The notes: generated by a model not told the origin, from the letters alone. A stretch of DNA of 64,000 bases from Streptomyces dioscori (GCF_003024195.1 NZ_KZ679048.1:124001-188000); one strand, 5' to 3'. Positions 1 through 11,170 are shown, numbered from the stretch's first letter. Made by a program: numbers and translations.

Positions 1-80
1 GCGCACCCGCAGCCGCCACACTTCAGCAAGCGGCCCAGCGCACCCGCCGCGACACTCCACCAAGCGGCCAGCGCACCCGC

Positions 81-1235
81 TCAGATCACCTTCAGCCGCA
101 CCAGCGCGCCCAGCGTGAGCGCCCCCGGCAGCAGGGGGAGCCAGACCGTGATGATGCGGTAGGCGAGCACCACCGCCGTCGCCAGCGCGGCCGGGCCGCC
201 CGCCGCGACCAGCGCCACGATCAGCGCGGCCTCCACCGAGCCGATCCCGCCCGGCGTGGGCACCAGCGCGACGGCGACCGTGGCCGCCAGATAGGCGACC
301 GCGATGTGCAGCGGCGGCACCGGCAGCCCCAGCGCCTGGCCGACCGCGGCCAGGCCCGCCGCCTGGAAGACGGGGAACGAGAACGAGCCGCCCCACAGCG
401 CCAGCGCGCGGGCGGGCCGCGTGTGCACCGACCGGGCCTCGCCCAGCGCGGTCCGCAGGAAGGAGAACACGGCGGTACGCACCCGGCGTACGAGCAGCAG
501 GACCGTCACCACGACGAGCACCACCGCGCCGACGGTGAGCAGCAGGGGCCCCACCGCGCCGTCCGGAACGAGCCCGCCGACCCGTAGCGCGTCCGGGAAG
601 GCGATCAGCAGGCCCAGCAGCAGCCCGACCCGCGCGACGGACTCCGCCAGCAGATACAGCGCGAGCGCGGACGACGAACGGGCCAGCGGCACCCCGCACA
701 CCGTCATGAACCGAAGATTGACGGCGCTCGCGCCGAGCCCCGTCGGCAGGAGGTGGTTGGCCGCACCCGCCGCGAACTGGGTCGCCAGCAGCCGCCGCTT
801 GGGCAGCTTCTGGACGAGGGCGCCCTGCCGGGTGACGGAGGCCGCTACCCACGTCATACAGGTCGCGGCGGCCGCGGCCAGCAGCCAGGGCCATTTCGCC
901 GAGGCGAGATGCCCGAAGCCCTCCGCGAGCACGGACCGGTGCTGCACCGCGACCACGGCCACGAGGGCGAGCGGCAGCAGACAGAGGATCTGCCGTACGG
1001 GAAGGCGGCCGCGGAGAGTCAGGATCCGGGCCGGGGCCGGAAGGCGTCCGGGAAGGCTGTGGGGGAGCCGTTCGGCCGTCGCATCTGTAGTCACATCAGG
1101 AGACGCTTTCCGGGCCGCACCAACGGGGGGTTGCGGACACGGGGACGAGGGCTGACACGCTGCGCACGGCCTCGCGTCGCCCGCCTCGGCGGGAGCCGGG
1201 ATGCCGGGAAGGTAATTCGTTTCGGTGAGTGTCAT
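81..1235 (-). CDS. YbhN/UPF0104-type lysylphosphatidylglycerol synthase-like membrane protein
   Basis: Predicted integral membrane protein of 384 aa. A proline-rich, probably cytoplasmic N-terminus of about 90 residues is followed by repeated hydrophobic segments, beginning with an LPLALVAVVAV-like helix. It has the layout of the flippase-like domain family (lysylphosphatidylglycerol synthase transmembrane region, UPF0104). Family features visible are the loop TGLGASAVNLRF and the C-terminal PTPGGIGSVEAAL, the best-conserved signature of YbhN/AglD proteins. There is no synthase catalytic domain, so lipid transport or an unknown membrane role is more likely than aminoacyl-lipid synthesis. The ATG at 1235 is preceded by an AAGGGAA ribosome site. 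It is divergent from the ABC exporter with only 48 bp between the two starts, so their promoters overlap. Confidence 0.85.
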   Translation of the reverse strand: MTLTETNYLPGIPAPAEAGDARPCAACQPSSPCPQPPVGAARKASPDVTTDATAERLPHSLPGRLPAPARILTLRGRLPVRQILCLLPLALVAVVAVQHRSVLAEGFGHLASAKWPWLLAAAAATCMTWVAASVTRQGALVQKLPKRRLLATQFAAGAANHLLPTGLGASAVNLRFMTVCGVPLARSSSALALYLLAESVARVGLLLGLLIAFPDALRVGGLVPDGAVGPLLLTVGAVVLVVVTVLLLVRRVRTAVFSFLRTALGEARSVHTRPARALALWGGSFSFPVFQAAGLAAVGQALGLPVPPLHIAVAYLAATVAVALVPTPGGIGSVEAALIVALVAAGGPAALATAVVLAYRIITVWLPLLPGALTLGALVRLKVI

Positions 1236-1283
1236 CGCGATTCCCTTGACCTCAATAAAACTTGAGGTTCTACGGTCGGTCCC

Positions 1284-3233
1284 ATGAGTATGGAGACGAC
1301 AGCCTGGACGCAGTTGTACAGCGTCATGAACGCCCAGCGGGAGCGCCGGCCCTTCGCCCGCGCCACCCTCCGACGTATCGCCGGATTCGCCCACCCGCAC
1401 CGGCGCCGGATCGGACAGTTCGTGGTGCTGAGCGTGGCGACGGCCCTGCTGGCCGTGGCCACGCCGGTCCTCGCCGGACGTGTGGTGGACGCGATCGTGG
1501 CCGGCGGCGACGAGGCGACGGTCGTCCGGCTCGCCCTGCTCATCGCGGTGATCGCGCTCGCCGAGGCGGCGCTCGGCCTGGTGAGCCGGTGGTACTCCGC
1601 GACGCTGGGCGAGGGACTCATCGTCGATCTGCGGACAGCCGTGTTCGATCATGTGCAGCGCATGCCGGTCGCGTTCTTCACACGCACTCGTACGGGCGCG
1701 CTCGTCAGTCGACTCAACAACGACGTGATCGGCGCCCAGCGCGCCTTCAGCAACACCCTGTCCGGAGTGGTCGGCAACGTCGTGACGCTGCTGCTCACGC
1801 TCGCCGTGATGCTCACCCTTTCCTGGCAGATCACCCTGCTCGCGCTCGTCCTGCTCCCGGTGTTCGTGATCCCGGCCCGCCGGGTGGGCCGGCGCATGGC
1901 GAAACTCCAGCGCGAGGCCGCCGACCTCAACGCCTCGATGGGCACGCGGATGACCGAACGCTTCTCCGCGCCCGGCGCGACCCTGGTCAAACTCTTCGGC
2001 CGGCCCGCCGAGGAGTCCGCGGAGTTCGCGGCCCGCGCCCGCCGCGTACGGGACATCGGGGTGCGCACGGCCATGGCGCAGACCGCGTTCATCACGGCCC
2101 TCACCCTCGTCTCCGCCCTGGCCCTCGCGCTGGTCTACGGCCTCGGCGGCTGGTACGCCCTGCGCGGCAGCCTGGAGCCGGGCGCCGTCGTCTCCCTCGC
2201 CCTGCTGCTGACCCGCCTGTACGCGCCCCTCACCTCGCTCGCCGGGGCGCGCGTCGAGGTCATGAGCGCGCTGGTCAGCTTCGAGCGCGTCTTCGAGGTG
2301 CTCGACCTCAGGCCGCTCATCGAGGAGAAGCCGGAGGCCCGTGCGGTGCCCGAGGGCCCCGTCTCGGTCGAGTTCACCGACGTCCGCTTCGCGTACCCGT
2401 CCGCCGACAAGGTCTCCCTCGCCTCCCTGGAGGAGGTCGCCGCACTCGACACCCGGGGCGGCGCCGAGGTCCTGCACGGCATCTCCTTCCGCGCGGAACC
2501 CGGCCAGACCGTCGCCCTCGTCGGCTCGTCCGGCGCGGGCAAGTCCACGGTCGCCGCCCTGCTGCCCAGGCTGTACGACGCCGACGGGGGCTCCGTACGC
2601 ATCGGCGGCGTCGATGTCCGCGATGTGAGCGCCGAATCGATGCGGGCGACGCTCGGCATGGTCACCCAGGACGGCCACCTCTTCCACGAGTCGGTCCGCG
2701 CCAACCTCCTCCTCGCCCGGCCGGACGCCACCGAGGACGACCTGTGGGACGTACTGCGCCGGGCCCGCCTCGAAGCCCTGGTGCGCTCCCTGCCCGACGG
2801 CCTCGACACGGTGGTCGGCGAGCGCGGCTACCGGCTCTCCGGCGGCGAACGCCAGCGCATGACCATCGCCCGGCTCCTGCTCGCCCGCCAGCGCGTGGTC
2901 GTCCTCGACGAGGCGACCGCCCACCTGGACAACACCTCGGAGGCCGCGGTCCAGGCGGCCCTCGCCGAAGCCCTGGAGGGACGCACCGCCGTCGTGATCG
3001 CCCACCGGCTGTCGACGGTACGGGCCGCCGACCTGATCCTGGTGGTCGAGGCGGGCCACATCGTCGAACGCGGCACGCACGAGGAGCTGTTGACCGCGAA
3101 CGGCCGCTACGCACAGCTGTACCGCACCCAGTTCGACAAGCCGGTGCGCGAGGCCCGGGGCGTGCCGGACGGGGCCGGTGTGACCGGGATCGCCGGTGCG
3201 GGAGGGGCGGTTGCGGGAGAAGCGGTCGCGTAG
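1284..3233 (+). CDS. ABC exporter half-transporter (fused permease and ATPase)
   Basis: Protein of 649 aa with the type-I ABC exporter layout: a six-helix membrane domain (about residues 30-320) fused to a nucleotide-binding domain (about 355-600). The Walker A motif GSSGAGKST lies near residue 414, the signature LSGGERQR near 517, Walker B VVVLDEATAHLD near 538 and the switch AHRLST near 573. All catalytic residues appear intact. Such half-transporters work as homo- or heterodimers; no second half lies next to it, so a homodimer is possible. The substrate is unknown; lipid, peptide and drug exporters share this layout. It is divergent from the YbhN-like gene. The glycine/alanine-rich C-terminal tail looks disordered. 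Confidence 0.93.
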   Translation: MSMETTAWTQLYSVMNAQRERRPFARATLRRIAGFAHPHRRRIGQFVVLSVATALLAVATPVLAGRVVDAIVAGGDEATVVRLALLIAVIALAEAALGLVSRWYSATLGEGLIVDLRTAVFDHVQRMPVAFFTRTRTGALVSRLNNDVIGAQRAFSNTLSGVVGNVVTLLLTLAVMLTLSWQITLLALVLLPVFVIPARRVGRRMAKLQREAADLNASMGTRMTERFSAPGATLVKLFGRPAEESAEFAARARRVRDIGVRTAMAQTAFITALTLVSALALALVYGLGGWYALRGSLEPGAVVSLALLLTRLYAPLTSLAGARVEVMSALVSFERVFEVLDLRPLIEEKPEARAVPEGPVSVEFTDVRFAYPSADKVSLASLEEVAALDTRGGAEVLHGISFRAEPGQTVALVGSSGAGKSTVAALLPRLYDADGGSVRIGGVDVRDVSAESMRATLGMVTQDGHLFHESVRANLLLARPDATEDDLWDVLRRARLEALVRSLPDGLDTVVGERGYRLSGGERQRMTIARLLLARQRVVVLDEATAHLDNTSEAAVQAALAEALEGRTAVVIAHRLSTVRAADLILVVEAGHIVERGTHEELLTANGRYAQLYRTQFDKPVREARGVPDGAGVTGIAGAGGAVAGEAVA

Positions 3234-4129
3234 GCCACTTGTGAGGGCCCGGCCGGTTCGTCATTCGGACGCGGACGGCCATTACCGGCCTTTCATGTTC
3301 GACGAACGGCCCCTTCGGGACGGCGTCGGCGACCAGATCGGTACCGTCGGCGACGTCCTGGAGCGGGTGCTCCTGAAGCCCGGATCGGCACCCGGGCAAG
3401 GGAGTTGATCAAGCGCCGCCGGCCCGTGCGCGGCCTCCCTGACGCCGGTCCCGGCATCGAGAAGTGGATCGCCCGGTTCGGCGACCAGCGCTTTCCCGGT
3501 TCGACCGGATCAAACCCGTCCCGCGAGCGCGTGACCGGCCATCACGCCCACCGCAGGCCCCAGTTGGCCTCTGCAGTCAACGCGCATAGCTTCCACCGAC
3601 CCCGGGGCGGTTCACAGGTCACACGACACCCGTTTTTCGTCAAGGCACTCTCAAGACTCAAAAGATGAGCGCAAGTTGCACACATCCCCTCTACATACTG
3701 GTCCTCATGGTCTAGATTGACCGTGCTTCAGCTGTTCGGACACATGGCGACAAATAATGATCAAAAGGTTTGACGCCACAGACAGGCAGTAGTCGCGTCC
3801 CAGACACCCGACGCGACAGTGATCCACTCCCGGAGCCCGGGAGGAACCTTCGAGTGCGGGGAGCACCCGGGGTTCCGACGGGATTCCGCGCACCTTGAGA
3901 GTCCGGCACGACCTTCGCGTCCGCCGTAGCCGGGGTGCGTCGACCAAGTACCACCCGCACAGCGGAATCGTCATGCGCGGGAGGCGGGGGCCTCCCGAGA
4001 AGTAGGGAACGGCGCGACACGGGGGGCGGGGCCTCCCGGGGGGAGGACCGGTGCGGGAGGCGGGGGCCTCCCGGGGGGAGGGGCGGTGTTAGGCGAACAC
4101 GTCGAATCACTGGGGACCTGGGGGGTTCT
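3234..4129. other. Intergenic region upstream of the polysaccharide operon
   Basis: About 900 bp without a gene I can support. Short open frames exist (for example 3196-3408 and 3405-3668 on +) but have no recognisable domain. A more AT-rich stretch (about 3590-3780) contrasts with the surrounding GC and probably holds the operon promoter; it includes TGGTCTAGATTG at 3708-3719 and a TTGACC at 3716. The 3' part (3977-4083) contains GC-rich palindromes listed separately. The long spacing before the GTG at 4130 suggests a long leader transcript or several promoters. Confidence 0.6.
3977..4083. repeat. GC-rich palindromic repeats in the operon leader
   Basis: The palindrome GGGAGGC-GGGG-GCCTCCC occurs twice (3977-3997 and 4053-4073). 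A third, partial copy lacks the first arm (about 4021-4045). Each complete copy can fold into a 7-bp GC stem. They sit 50-150 bp upstream of the first gene of the exopolysaccharide operon, where they could act as transcript hairpins (attenuation, processing) or as protein-binding sites. Confidence 0.7.
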
Positions 4130-5608
4130 GTGCAGCGGGGGGATCTAGTCAACCCTTTTCCGTCGGCACGCGGGCGGCTTGCGAACGAGGCGATCAGCCG
4201 GCCCGCGAGCGACTGGGAACAGCGCTACCGCCGTACCGTGATCATCACCGACACGGTGGCGACCGCCGTCGTGGTGGCGGGGATCGGCAACTTCTTTGGG
4301 GCCAGGGACGCGGCCAACTGGCATGAGAAATGGGTGATTCTCGCCTTCGGCACCGAACTGCTGGTGCTGGGAGCCCTCGCGGTGAGCCGGTCCTGGGCAC
4401 CCGCCGTGCTCGGCCAGGGAGCCGAGGAGTTCCGCCGGCTCGGCCGCTCGCTCTTCACGGCCGCCGTCGTCCTGGCGCTCGGCGGGATCGCCCTGACCTC
4501 GCGCAACATCAAACTCTGGATCTTCGTCGCGATTCCCGCGATCGCGATCGTCACCATGATCGCGCGCTATCTGCTGCGCCTCAGGCTGCACAAACAGCGC
4601 AAGGAAGGACGCTGCCTGAGACCGGTGCTGGCCGCCGGGAGCCCGGAGACCGTGCGCGACCTGATCACCCGCGCCCGCAAGTTCCCGCACCTCGGCTGGC
4701 GGGTGGACGGGGTGTGCACGACCGACGGCCTCGCCCCCGACGGCGACCAGTTGGACGGAGTGCCGGTCGTCGGCCGGCTGGCGGACGTCGCGAACCACGT
4801 ACGCCGCGACGGATACCGGGTCGTCGCCGTCACCCCGGACCCGCACTGGTCACCGGACCGGCTGCAGCGGCTGGCCTGGAACCTCGAAGGCAGCGACGCC
4901 GAAATGGTCGTGGCCCCCGTGCTGATGGAGGTGGCCGGCCCACGGCTGCACGTCGACGCCGTGCTCGGTATCCCGCTGCTGCGGGTCAGCATGCCGGCCT
5001 TCACCGGGGGCCGCCGGGCGGTCAAGGGCATCGTCGACCGGCTCGGCGCGGCGGTCCTGCTGCTGCTGTTCGCGCCGCTGATGCTGCTCGTCGGGCTGCT
5101 CGTGGCGCTGGAGAGCCGGGGCGGGGCGTTCTACCGCCAGCGAAGAGTCGGCAAGGACGGCCGCGAGTTCACCATCTACAAGTTCCGCACGATGGTCGCC
5201 GGCGCCGACCGGGCCCGTACCGCGCTGGCCGACCGCAACGAAGGCGCCGGTCTCATGTTCAAGCTCCGCCGGGATCCGCGGGTGACCCGGCTGGGAGCGG
5301 TACTGCGCCGGTACTCGATCGACGAACTGCCGCAGCTGGTCAACGTACTCACCGGATCGATGTCGCTAGTCGGCCCGAGACCCCCGCTGCCGGAGGAGTC
5401 CGCGGCGTACGGCCCGGACATCCGGCGGCGGCTGCTGGTGAAACCCGGACTCACCGGGCTGTGGCAGATCAGCGGGCGCAGTGACCTGCCGTGGGAGGAG
5501 GCGGTCCGCCTCGACCTGCGGTACGTCGAGGACTGGTCGCTCGCCCTGGACACGGTGATCTTGTGGAAGACGCTACGCGCGGTGCTCTACGGACACGGGG
5601 CGTACTGA
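4130..5608 (+). CDS. Initiating sugar-phosphate transferase (polyprenyl glycosylphosphotransferase)
   Basis: 492 aa; adds the first sugar-1-phosphate to undecaprenyl phosphate, starting repeat-unit assembly at the membrane. The N-terminal half carries four hydrophobic segments and a CoA-binding-like domain (about 170-290). A further transmembrane segment (about 310-330) leads into the bacterial sugar transferase domain with KFRTM near residue 350, DELPQLVNVL near 397, MSLVGPRPPLP and KPGLTGLWQISGRS. This is the WbaP/CpsE/ExoY class with the full N-terminal module. The reading frame is open from 3935, but the upstream part is unlike coding sequence. The GTG at 4130 gives the usual family length and follows a G-rich ribosome site. 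It is the first gene of the colinear operon. The donor sugar cannot be told from sequence. Confidence 0.93.
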   Translation: MQRGDLVNPFPSARGRLANEAISRPASDWEQRYRRTVIITDTVATAVVVAGIGNFFGARDAANWHEKWVILAFGTELLVLGALAVSRSWAPAVLGQGAEEFRRLGRSLFTAAVVLALGGIALTSRNIKLWIFVAIPAIAIVTMIARYLLRLRLHKQRKEGRCLRPVLAAGSPETVRDLITRARKFPHLGWRVDGVCTTDGLAPDGDQLDGVPVVGRLADVANHVRRDGYRVVAVTPDPHWSPDRLQRLAWNLEGSDAEMVVAPVLMEVAGPRLHVDAVLGIPLLRVSMPAFTGGRRAVKGIVDRLGAAVLLLLFAPLMLLVGLLVALESRGGAFYRQRRVGKDGREFTIYKFRTMVAGADRARTALADRNEGAGLMFKLRRDPRVTRLGAVLRRYSIDELPQLVNVLTGSMSLVGPRPPLPEESAAYGPDIRRRLLVKPGLTGLWQISGRSDLPWEEAVRLDLRYVEDWSLALDTVILWKTLRAVLYGHGAY

Positions 5609-5690
5609 TGCGCGGGGGACTGCGGCGAGGGAAGCCGCCAGGCGCACGGACCGCAGGCCGGGAGGGCCTGCATGGGGGGAGAAACGGATC

Positions 5691-6996
<1,306 letters not shown>

Positions 6997-7007
<11 letters not shown>

Positions 7008-8277
7008 CACATCGTCCGACGAGACGACCGGCACCGACAGGACCGGCCGGCGCGCGCTGATCCTCGTGGAGAACTTGTCGGTGCCCTTCGACCGGCGGGT
7101 CTGGCAGGAGTGCACGACACTGCGCGACGCGGGCTGGGAGGTCCACGTCATCTGCCCGCGGGGAAGCAAACGGGACACCGAACCGGAGACGGTGATCGAC
7201 GGGGTGCGGATCCACCGCTACCCGCTGCGCGCCGCCACCGGCGGACCGGCCGGCTATCTGCGGGAGTACGGGGCGGCGCTGTGGCACACGCTCCGGCTGG
7301 CCCGCAAGGTCGGCCCGGTCGACGTGGTCCACGCCTGCAACCCGCCCGACCTGCTGTTCCTGCCCGCGCTGTGGATGAAGCGGCGCGGCGCGCGGTTCGT
7401 CTTCGACCAGCACGACCTGGTGCCCGAGCTGTACCTCTCCCGGTTCGACCGCGGCGAGGACCTGCTCTACCGCGGCGTGTGCGCGCTGGAACGGATGACC
7501 TACCGGGCCGCGGACATCGTGCTCGCCACGAACGAGAGCTACCGGGATGTCGCGGTCAGTCGCGGCGGACAGCGACCGGAGGACGTCTTCGTGGTGCGCA
7601 GCGCACCCCAGACCGACCGCTTCCAACCGGTACCGCCCGAGCCGGAACTCAAGCGCGGCAAGCCCCATCTGCTGTGCTACCTCGGCGTCATGGGCCCCCA
7701 GGACGGCGTCGACTACGCCCTGCGGGCCCTCGCGAAACTCCGCGACGACCTCGGCCGGACCGACTGGCACGCGGTGTTCGTCGGCTCGGGCGACGCCTTC
7801 GACGCCATGGTGGAGCTGTCCCGGGAACTCGGCCTCACCGAGCAGGTGCAGTTCACCGGACGCATCCCGGACGCCGACCTGGTGCGCTACCTGTCCACCG
7901 CGGACGTGTGCCTCTCGCCCGACCCGTGCAATCCGCTCAACGACGTGTCGACCATGAACAAGGTCCTGGAGTACATGGCCATGGGCCGGCCGATCGTCTC
8001 CTTCGACCTGCGCGAGGCACGCGTCTCCGCCGGTGACGCCGCCGTCTACGCGGCCGCCGACGACGAGGCCGAGTTCGCGAAGCTCGTCGCGCTGCTGCTG
8101 GACGATCCGGCGAAGCGCGCCGAGATGGGCAGGACCGGCCAGGAGCGGATCAGCGGACCGCTCTCCTGGCGGAACTCGCAGGCGGCACTGCTCGCCGCCT
8201 ACACCGCTGCCTGCCGCGACCACACCCCGGTGTCGGCGGGCGGCCCCACCCGCACAGGGAGGAGGCCGCTCCGTTGA
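6997..8277 (+). CDS. Family 4-type glycosyltransferase
   Basis: About 426 aa, GT-B fold. The N-terminal domain opens with ALILVENLSVPFDRRVWQE, typical of WcaI/capsule GT4 enzymes. The C-terminal donor domain has CYLGVMGPQDGVDYAL, FVGSGD, FTGRIPDADLVRYLSTADVCLSPDP and an EYMAMGRPIV segment. It probably adds a sugar to the lipid-linked repeat unit on the cytoplasmic face. The start is uncertain. No ATG or GTG lies between the preceding stop and the conserved N-terminal strand, so the TTG at 6997 (11 bp inside the preceding gene) is the most reasonable start. It overlaps the next gene by 4 bp (TTGA). Confidence 0.88.
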
Positions 8278-9641
8278 GCGACGACACGATACGCCTGGTC
8301 ACGATCGGGCGGATTCTCCGCCGGCGCCGGCGGCTCCTCGCCCTCCTCGTGGTGGTGGGCGCGCTCGTCGGCTACGGCACCTCGGTGCTGTTCCCGCCGA
8401 AGTACACGGCCGTGGCATCGGTCCTGCTGCCGGGGCAGTGGGAGGAGCGCGAACTGCTGACCCAGGCGGAGATCGCGACCAGTTCGGTCGTGATCGACCG
8501 CGTGGCCGCCACGCTCCGCTGGCAGGGCGTCAGCGGCAGCGACCTGCGGGACCAGGTGAGCGCCGCCGCCGCCAACGGGAACATCATCAAGATCTCGGGC
8601 ACGGCCGGCTCCCCGGAGCGCGCCCAGCGGCTCGCCGACCGGTCCGCCCAGCAGTTCGTCGCCTTCGCCGCGCGCGTCGCGGGTGACGGCACCGACTCCG
8701 ACGCGGCCACGGGTCCCGAAGCCCTGCGCCAGCAGGTGGAGGAGACCAACCGCCGGATCACCGAGCTGTCCAAGGCCGCCGATCCGGGACAGACCGTGGA
8801 GAGCGTGCAGGCCCGCACCGCGCTCGCGAATCTGCGCACAGCGCTGGAAGAGGCCATGCAGAAACTGGACGAGGCCGACCCGGCGACCAGCAAGGCCGGC
8901 ATGGTGGTGATGGGACCGGCGGCCCGGCCGACCGGCGAGGCGCCACCGACACGGGTGCAACTCGTCGTTGGCGGCGCGCTGCTGGCGTTCCTGCTCACCG
9001 TGATCGCCCATCTCGCCGCCGCCCGGATGAACCGCAGGCTGCGCACCGAACCGGAGATCGCCGCGGCACTGGGCTCGACGCTCCTCGGCACCGTCGACGT
9101 ACCCGAGGAACGCCCCGCGCACGGGCAGCGGGACAGCGGCCGGCCGGCCCGGATCCGCCGGCTGCTCGGCGTCGACACCAGGTGGGACGACCCCGACCCG
9201 CAGAGTTACGGGGACGAGGCCGGCCGGCGGATCCGCTACCGGCGGGTGTGTGTGCGCCTGCGCAACCAGTTGCCGGCTCCCCGGCGGCTGCTCGTCGTCG
9301 TACCGGAAGGTGACGAAACCGCCCGCCGGGCCGCCGATCAGCTCGTCGCCGAGGCCAAGAGCGATCCGGTGCTGCGGGTCGTGGACGTCGCGGTGTCCCA
9401 GCCGATGGTCCCCGACCGCGACACCGAGTCCGGCGTCCTGGTCGTGCTCAGCGCGGGCAGCTGGACCGCGGGGGAGCTCGCGGCCGTCGCCGAGGCCTGC
9501 GCGGACGCCCGGCACGAGGTCGTCGGCATCGTCGTCGCCGGCACGGTCCGGGCCCGGCCGGCGAGTTCGGCGGACCGGCCCGAGGACAGCACCCCGCTGG
9601 CGCTCGCGGTTCCCGGCACCACCACGGGAGGTTCGGCATGA
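8274..9641 (+). CDS. Wzz-like polysaccharide co-polymerase with a degenerate kinase domain
   Basis: 455 aa. A basic N-terminus leads into a first transmembrane helix (about 20-40). Extracytoplasmic and coiled-coil parts follow (about 50-220, with QQVEETNRRITELSKAAD), then a second helix (about 225-248) and a cytoplasmic domain. That domain aligns with the ATPase fold of bacterial tyrosine kinases (BY-kinases): RRLLVVVPEGDETARRAADQ sits where the P-loop should be, and a later GVLVVLSAGSW..VVGIVVAG strand pair is kept. No GxxGxGKT, no catalytic aspartates and no tyrosine cluster are present, so it is probably a pseudokinase controlling chain length or export. Starts with TTG after GGGAGGAGG and overlaps both neighbours by 4 bp. 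Confidence 0.82.
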   Translation: MSDDTIRLVTIGRILRRRRRLLALLVVVGALVGYGTSVLFPPKYTAVASVLLPGQWEERELLTQAEIATSSVVIDRVAATLRWQGVSGSDLRDQVSAAAANGNIIKISGTAGSPERAQRLADRSAQQFVAFAARVAGDGTDSDAATGPEALRQQVEETNRRITELSKAADPGQTVESVQARTALANLRTALEEAMQKLDEADPATSKAGMVVMGPAARPTGEAPPTRVQLVVGGALLAFLLTVIAHLAAARMNRRLRTEPEIAAALGSTLLGTVDVPEERPAHGQRDSGRPARIRRLLGVDTRWDDPDPQSYGDEAGRRIRYRRVCVRLRNQLPAPRRLLVVVPEGDETARRAADQLVAEAKSDPVLRVVDVAVSQPMVPDRDTESGVLVVLSAGSWTAGELAAVAEACADARHEVVGIVVAGTVRARPASSADRPEDSTPLALAVPGTTTGGSA

Positions 9642-11167
9642 CGACTGGTACGACCACGGAGCCGTCGGCCGCCACTCCACTGCTCGATCTGCACGCACTG
9701 GTCGTGGCGGTGCGCAGGCGCCGCCGCCTCTGGGGCTCCGTGGCACTCCTCGGGCTGCTGCTCGGCGCGGCCGTGGCCGTCCTGCTGCCGCCACCGCCGA
9801 GCGCGACGGCCAAGGTGCTGGTCGTGCACCAGGACGACCAGCCCAACGACACCGGAACACTGATCCGTACCGACGTCGCGCTGCTGGGCACCACACGGAT
9901 CGCCGACAAGGCCCTGCAGGCCCTCAAGTCCCCGGAGAAACCCGAGGACTTCATGAAGGATTACCGGGGCACCGGCCTGACCAACAACCTGCTGCAGATC
10001 GATGTGACGGGCAAGACCGACGAGGAGGCGGTGGCCCGCGCCAAGGCGCTCGCCGAAGCCTTCGTCGCGGACCATGTGCGCCGGATGCGCGAAGCGGCGC
10101 AGGCCGAGGCCAAGGCCCTGCTCGACCAGCGCGACCGTATGCGGGACGAACTCACCGATGTCAACAACGCGATCGGGGACCGTTCACCGGAGAGCGACCC
10201 GCAGGCGTCGGCCGGCCTTGAGTCCCTCTTCGCCCGCCGGGCCCTGCTCAACTCGCGGATCGCCGACTTCGACCAGCGCGCCGCGGACGCGCGCACCGGC
10301 ACCCCCAAGGTCATCGCGGGCACCCAGATCGTGGACGCCCCGCGTGCGGTCGAGCACTCCCTGCCCAGATCCGCCGCAACCAACGCCGTGATCGGCCTCG
10401 TCCTCGGGCTCGTCATCGGCCTCGGCCTGGCCGCGGTCGGCACGGTGGTGGCGGACCGGCCCGTACTGCGCAAGGAGATCACGGCGAACCTGGGCGCCTC
10501 CGTCGTCGCGGAACTGCGCGCGATACCCCGCTGGTCGGCAGGCCTGTGGCGGCCCCGCCGGACCCGCGCCGCCCGCGAACGCCTCACCGCGACCCTGGCC
10601 CGCGCGGTACGAGGCTCCGCGGAACCCGTGTCGCTGCTGGAACTGGGCTGTGCGCGCAGCACCGGCGTGATCGCCCTGAACGTCGCCAGAGCCCTGGCCG
10701 CGGAGGGCCCGGTCGTCGTCATCGACGGCCTGCCCGGACGGGAACTCGCCAACAGCCGCCAAGAGCCCGGCGGCCCCACCGTGGTCCGGGGCGAGGACGC
10801 GGCGGCCGTGCCGAAACAGGCACGCCGCCTCGGCGTCGGCTCGGTCGCCCCCGGCACCGCCTGGACCGATCTGCAGTACCTCGGCGGCCAGACCGTGCTC
10901 GTCGTACGCGCCGGACACGGCAGCGCCGCCTGGCTGCACACCGTGGCACGGCAACTCGCCGACCAGCGCATCCCGGTGATCGGCGTGGTGCTCATCGACC
11001 CCGATCCGCGCGACCGCACCGACGGCACGCTGTGGGACGGGCTGCACACCGCGCTGCGCGGCGCCCATGAGCGGCCGGCCCGGCAGCACGGGACCGGCCA
11101 GCCGCGGACGGAACGGCCCTCCATGACGGCCGCACGTGTCCCGTACAGCGACCAGGAGGCCAGGTAG
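9638..11167 (+). CDS. Second Wzz-like co-polymerase with a degenerate kinase domain
   Basis: 509 aa. N-terminal transmembrane helix (about 30-52), extracytoplasmic Wzz region with helical segments, second helix (about 250-272) and a cytoplasmic BY-kinase-like domain. The P-loop position reads LELGCARSTGVIALNVARAL, and the Walker A' strand is kept only as VVVIDGLPG, so ATP binding looks lost. The C-terminal tail has no clear tyrosine cluster. It is a paralogue of the preceding gene; together they may form a hetero-oligomeric chain-length regulator. The ATG at 9638 overlaps the upstream stop (ATGA) and has GGGAGG before it. A separate active kinase, if one is needed, is not in this window. Confidence 0.82.
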   Translation: MTTGTTTEPSAATPLLDLHALVVAVRRRRRLWGSVALLGLLLGAAVAVLLPPPPSATAKVLVVHQDDQPNDTGTLIRTDVALLGTTRIADKALQALKSPEKPEDFMKDYRGTGLTNNLLQIDVTGKTDEEAVARAKALAEAFVADHVRRMREAAQAEAKALLDQRDRMRDELTDVNNAIGDRSPESDPQASAGLESLFARRALLNSRIADFDQRAADARTGTPKVIAGTQIVDAPRAVEHSLPRSAATNAVIGLVLGLVIGLGLAAVGTVVADRPVLRKEITANLGASVVAELRAIPRWSAGLWRPRRTRAARERLTATLARAVRGSAEPVSLLELGCARSTGVIALNVARALAAEGPVVVIDGLPGRELANSRQEPGGPTVVRGEDAAAVPKQARRLGVGSVAPGTAWTDLQYLGGQTVLVVRAGHGSAAWLHTVARQLADQRIPVIGVVLIDPDPRDRTDGTLWDGLHTALRGAHERPARQHGTGQPRTERPSMTAARVPYSDQEAR

Positions 11168-11170
11168 ATC

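Noticed and set aside
1..80. Repeated AAGCGGCC-AGCGCACCCGC pattern at the left edge
   Set aside because: Only 80 bp are visible and no frame or structure can be judged.
81..3080. A 999-aa minus-strand frame covering the YbhN-like gene and the whole ABC exporter
   Set aside because: Only the last 384 residues look like a real protein; the rest is antisense to the ABC transporter.
3196..3668. Two small plus-strand open frames (70 and 87 aa) between the ABC exporter and the polysaccharide operon
   Set aside because: No recognisable domain or convincing ribosome site; likely chance frames in GC-rich DNA.
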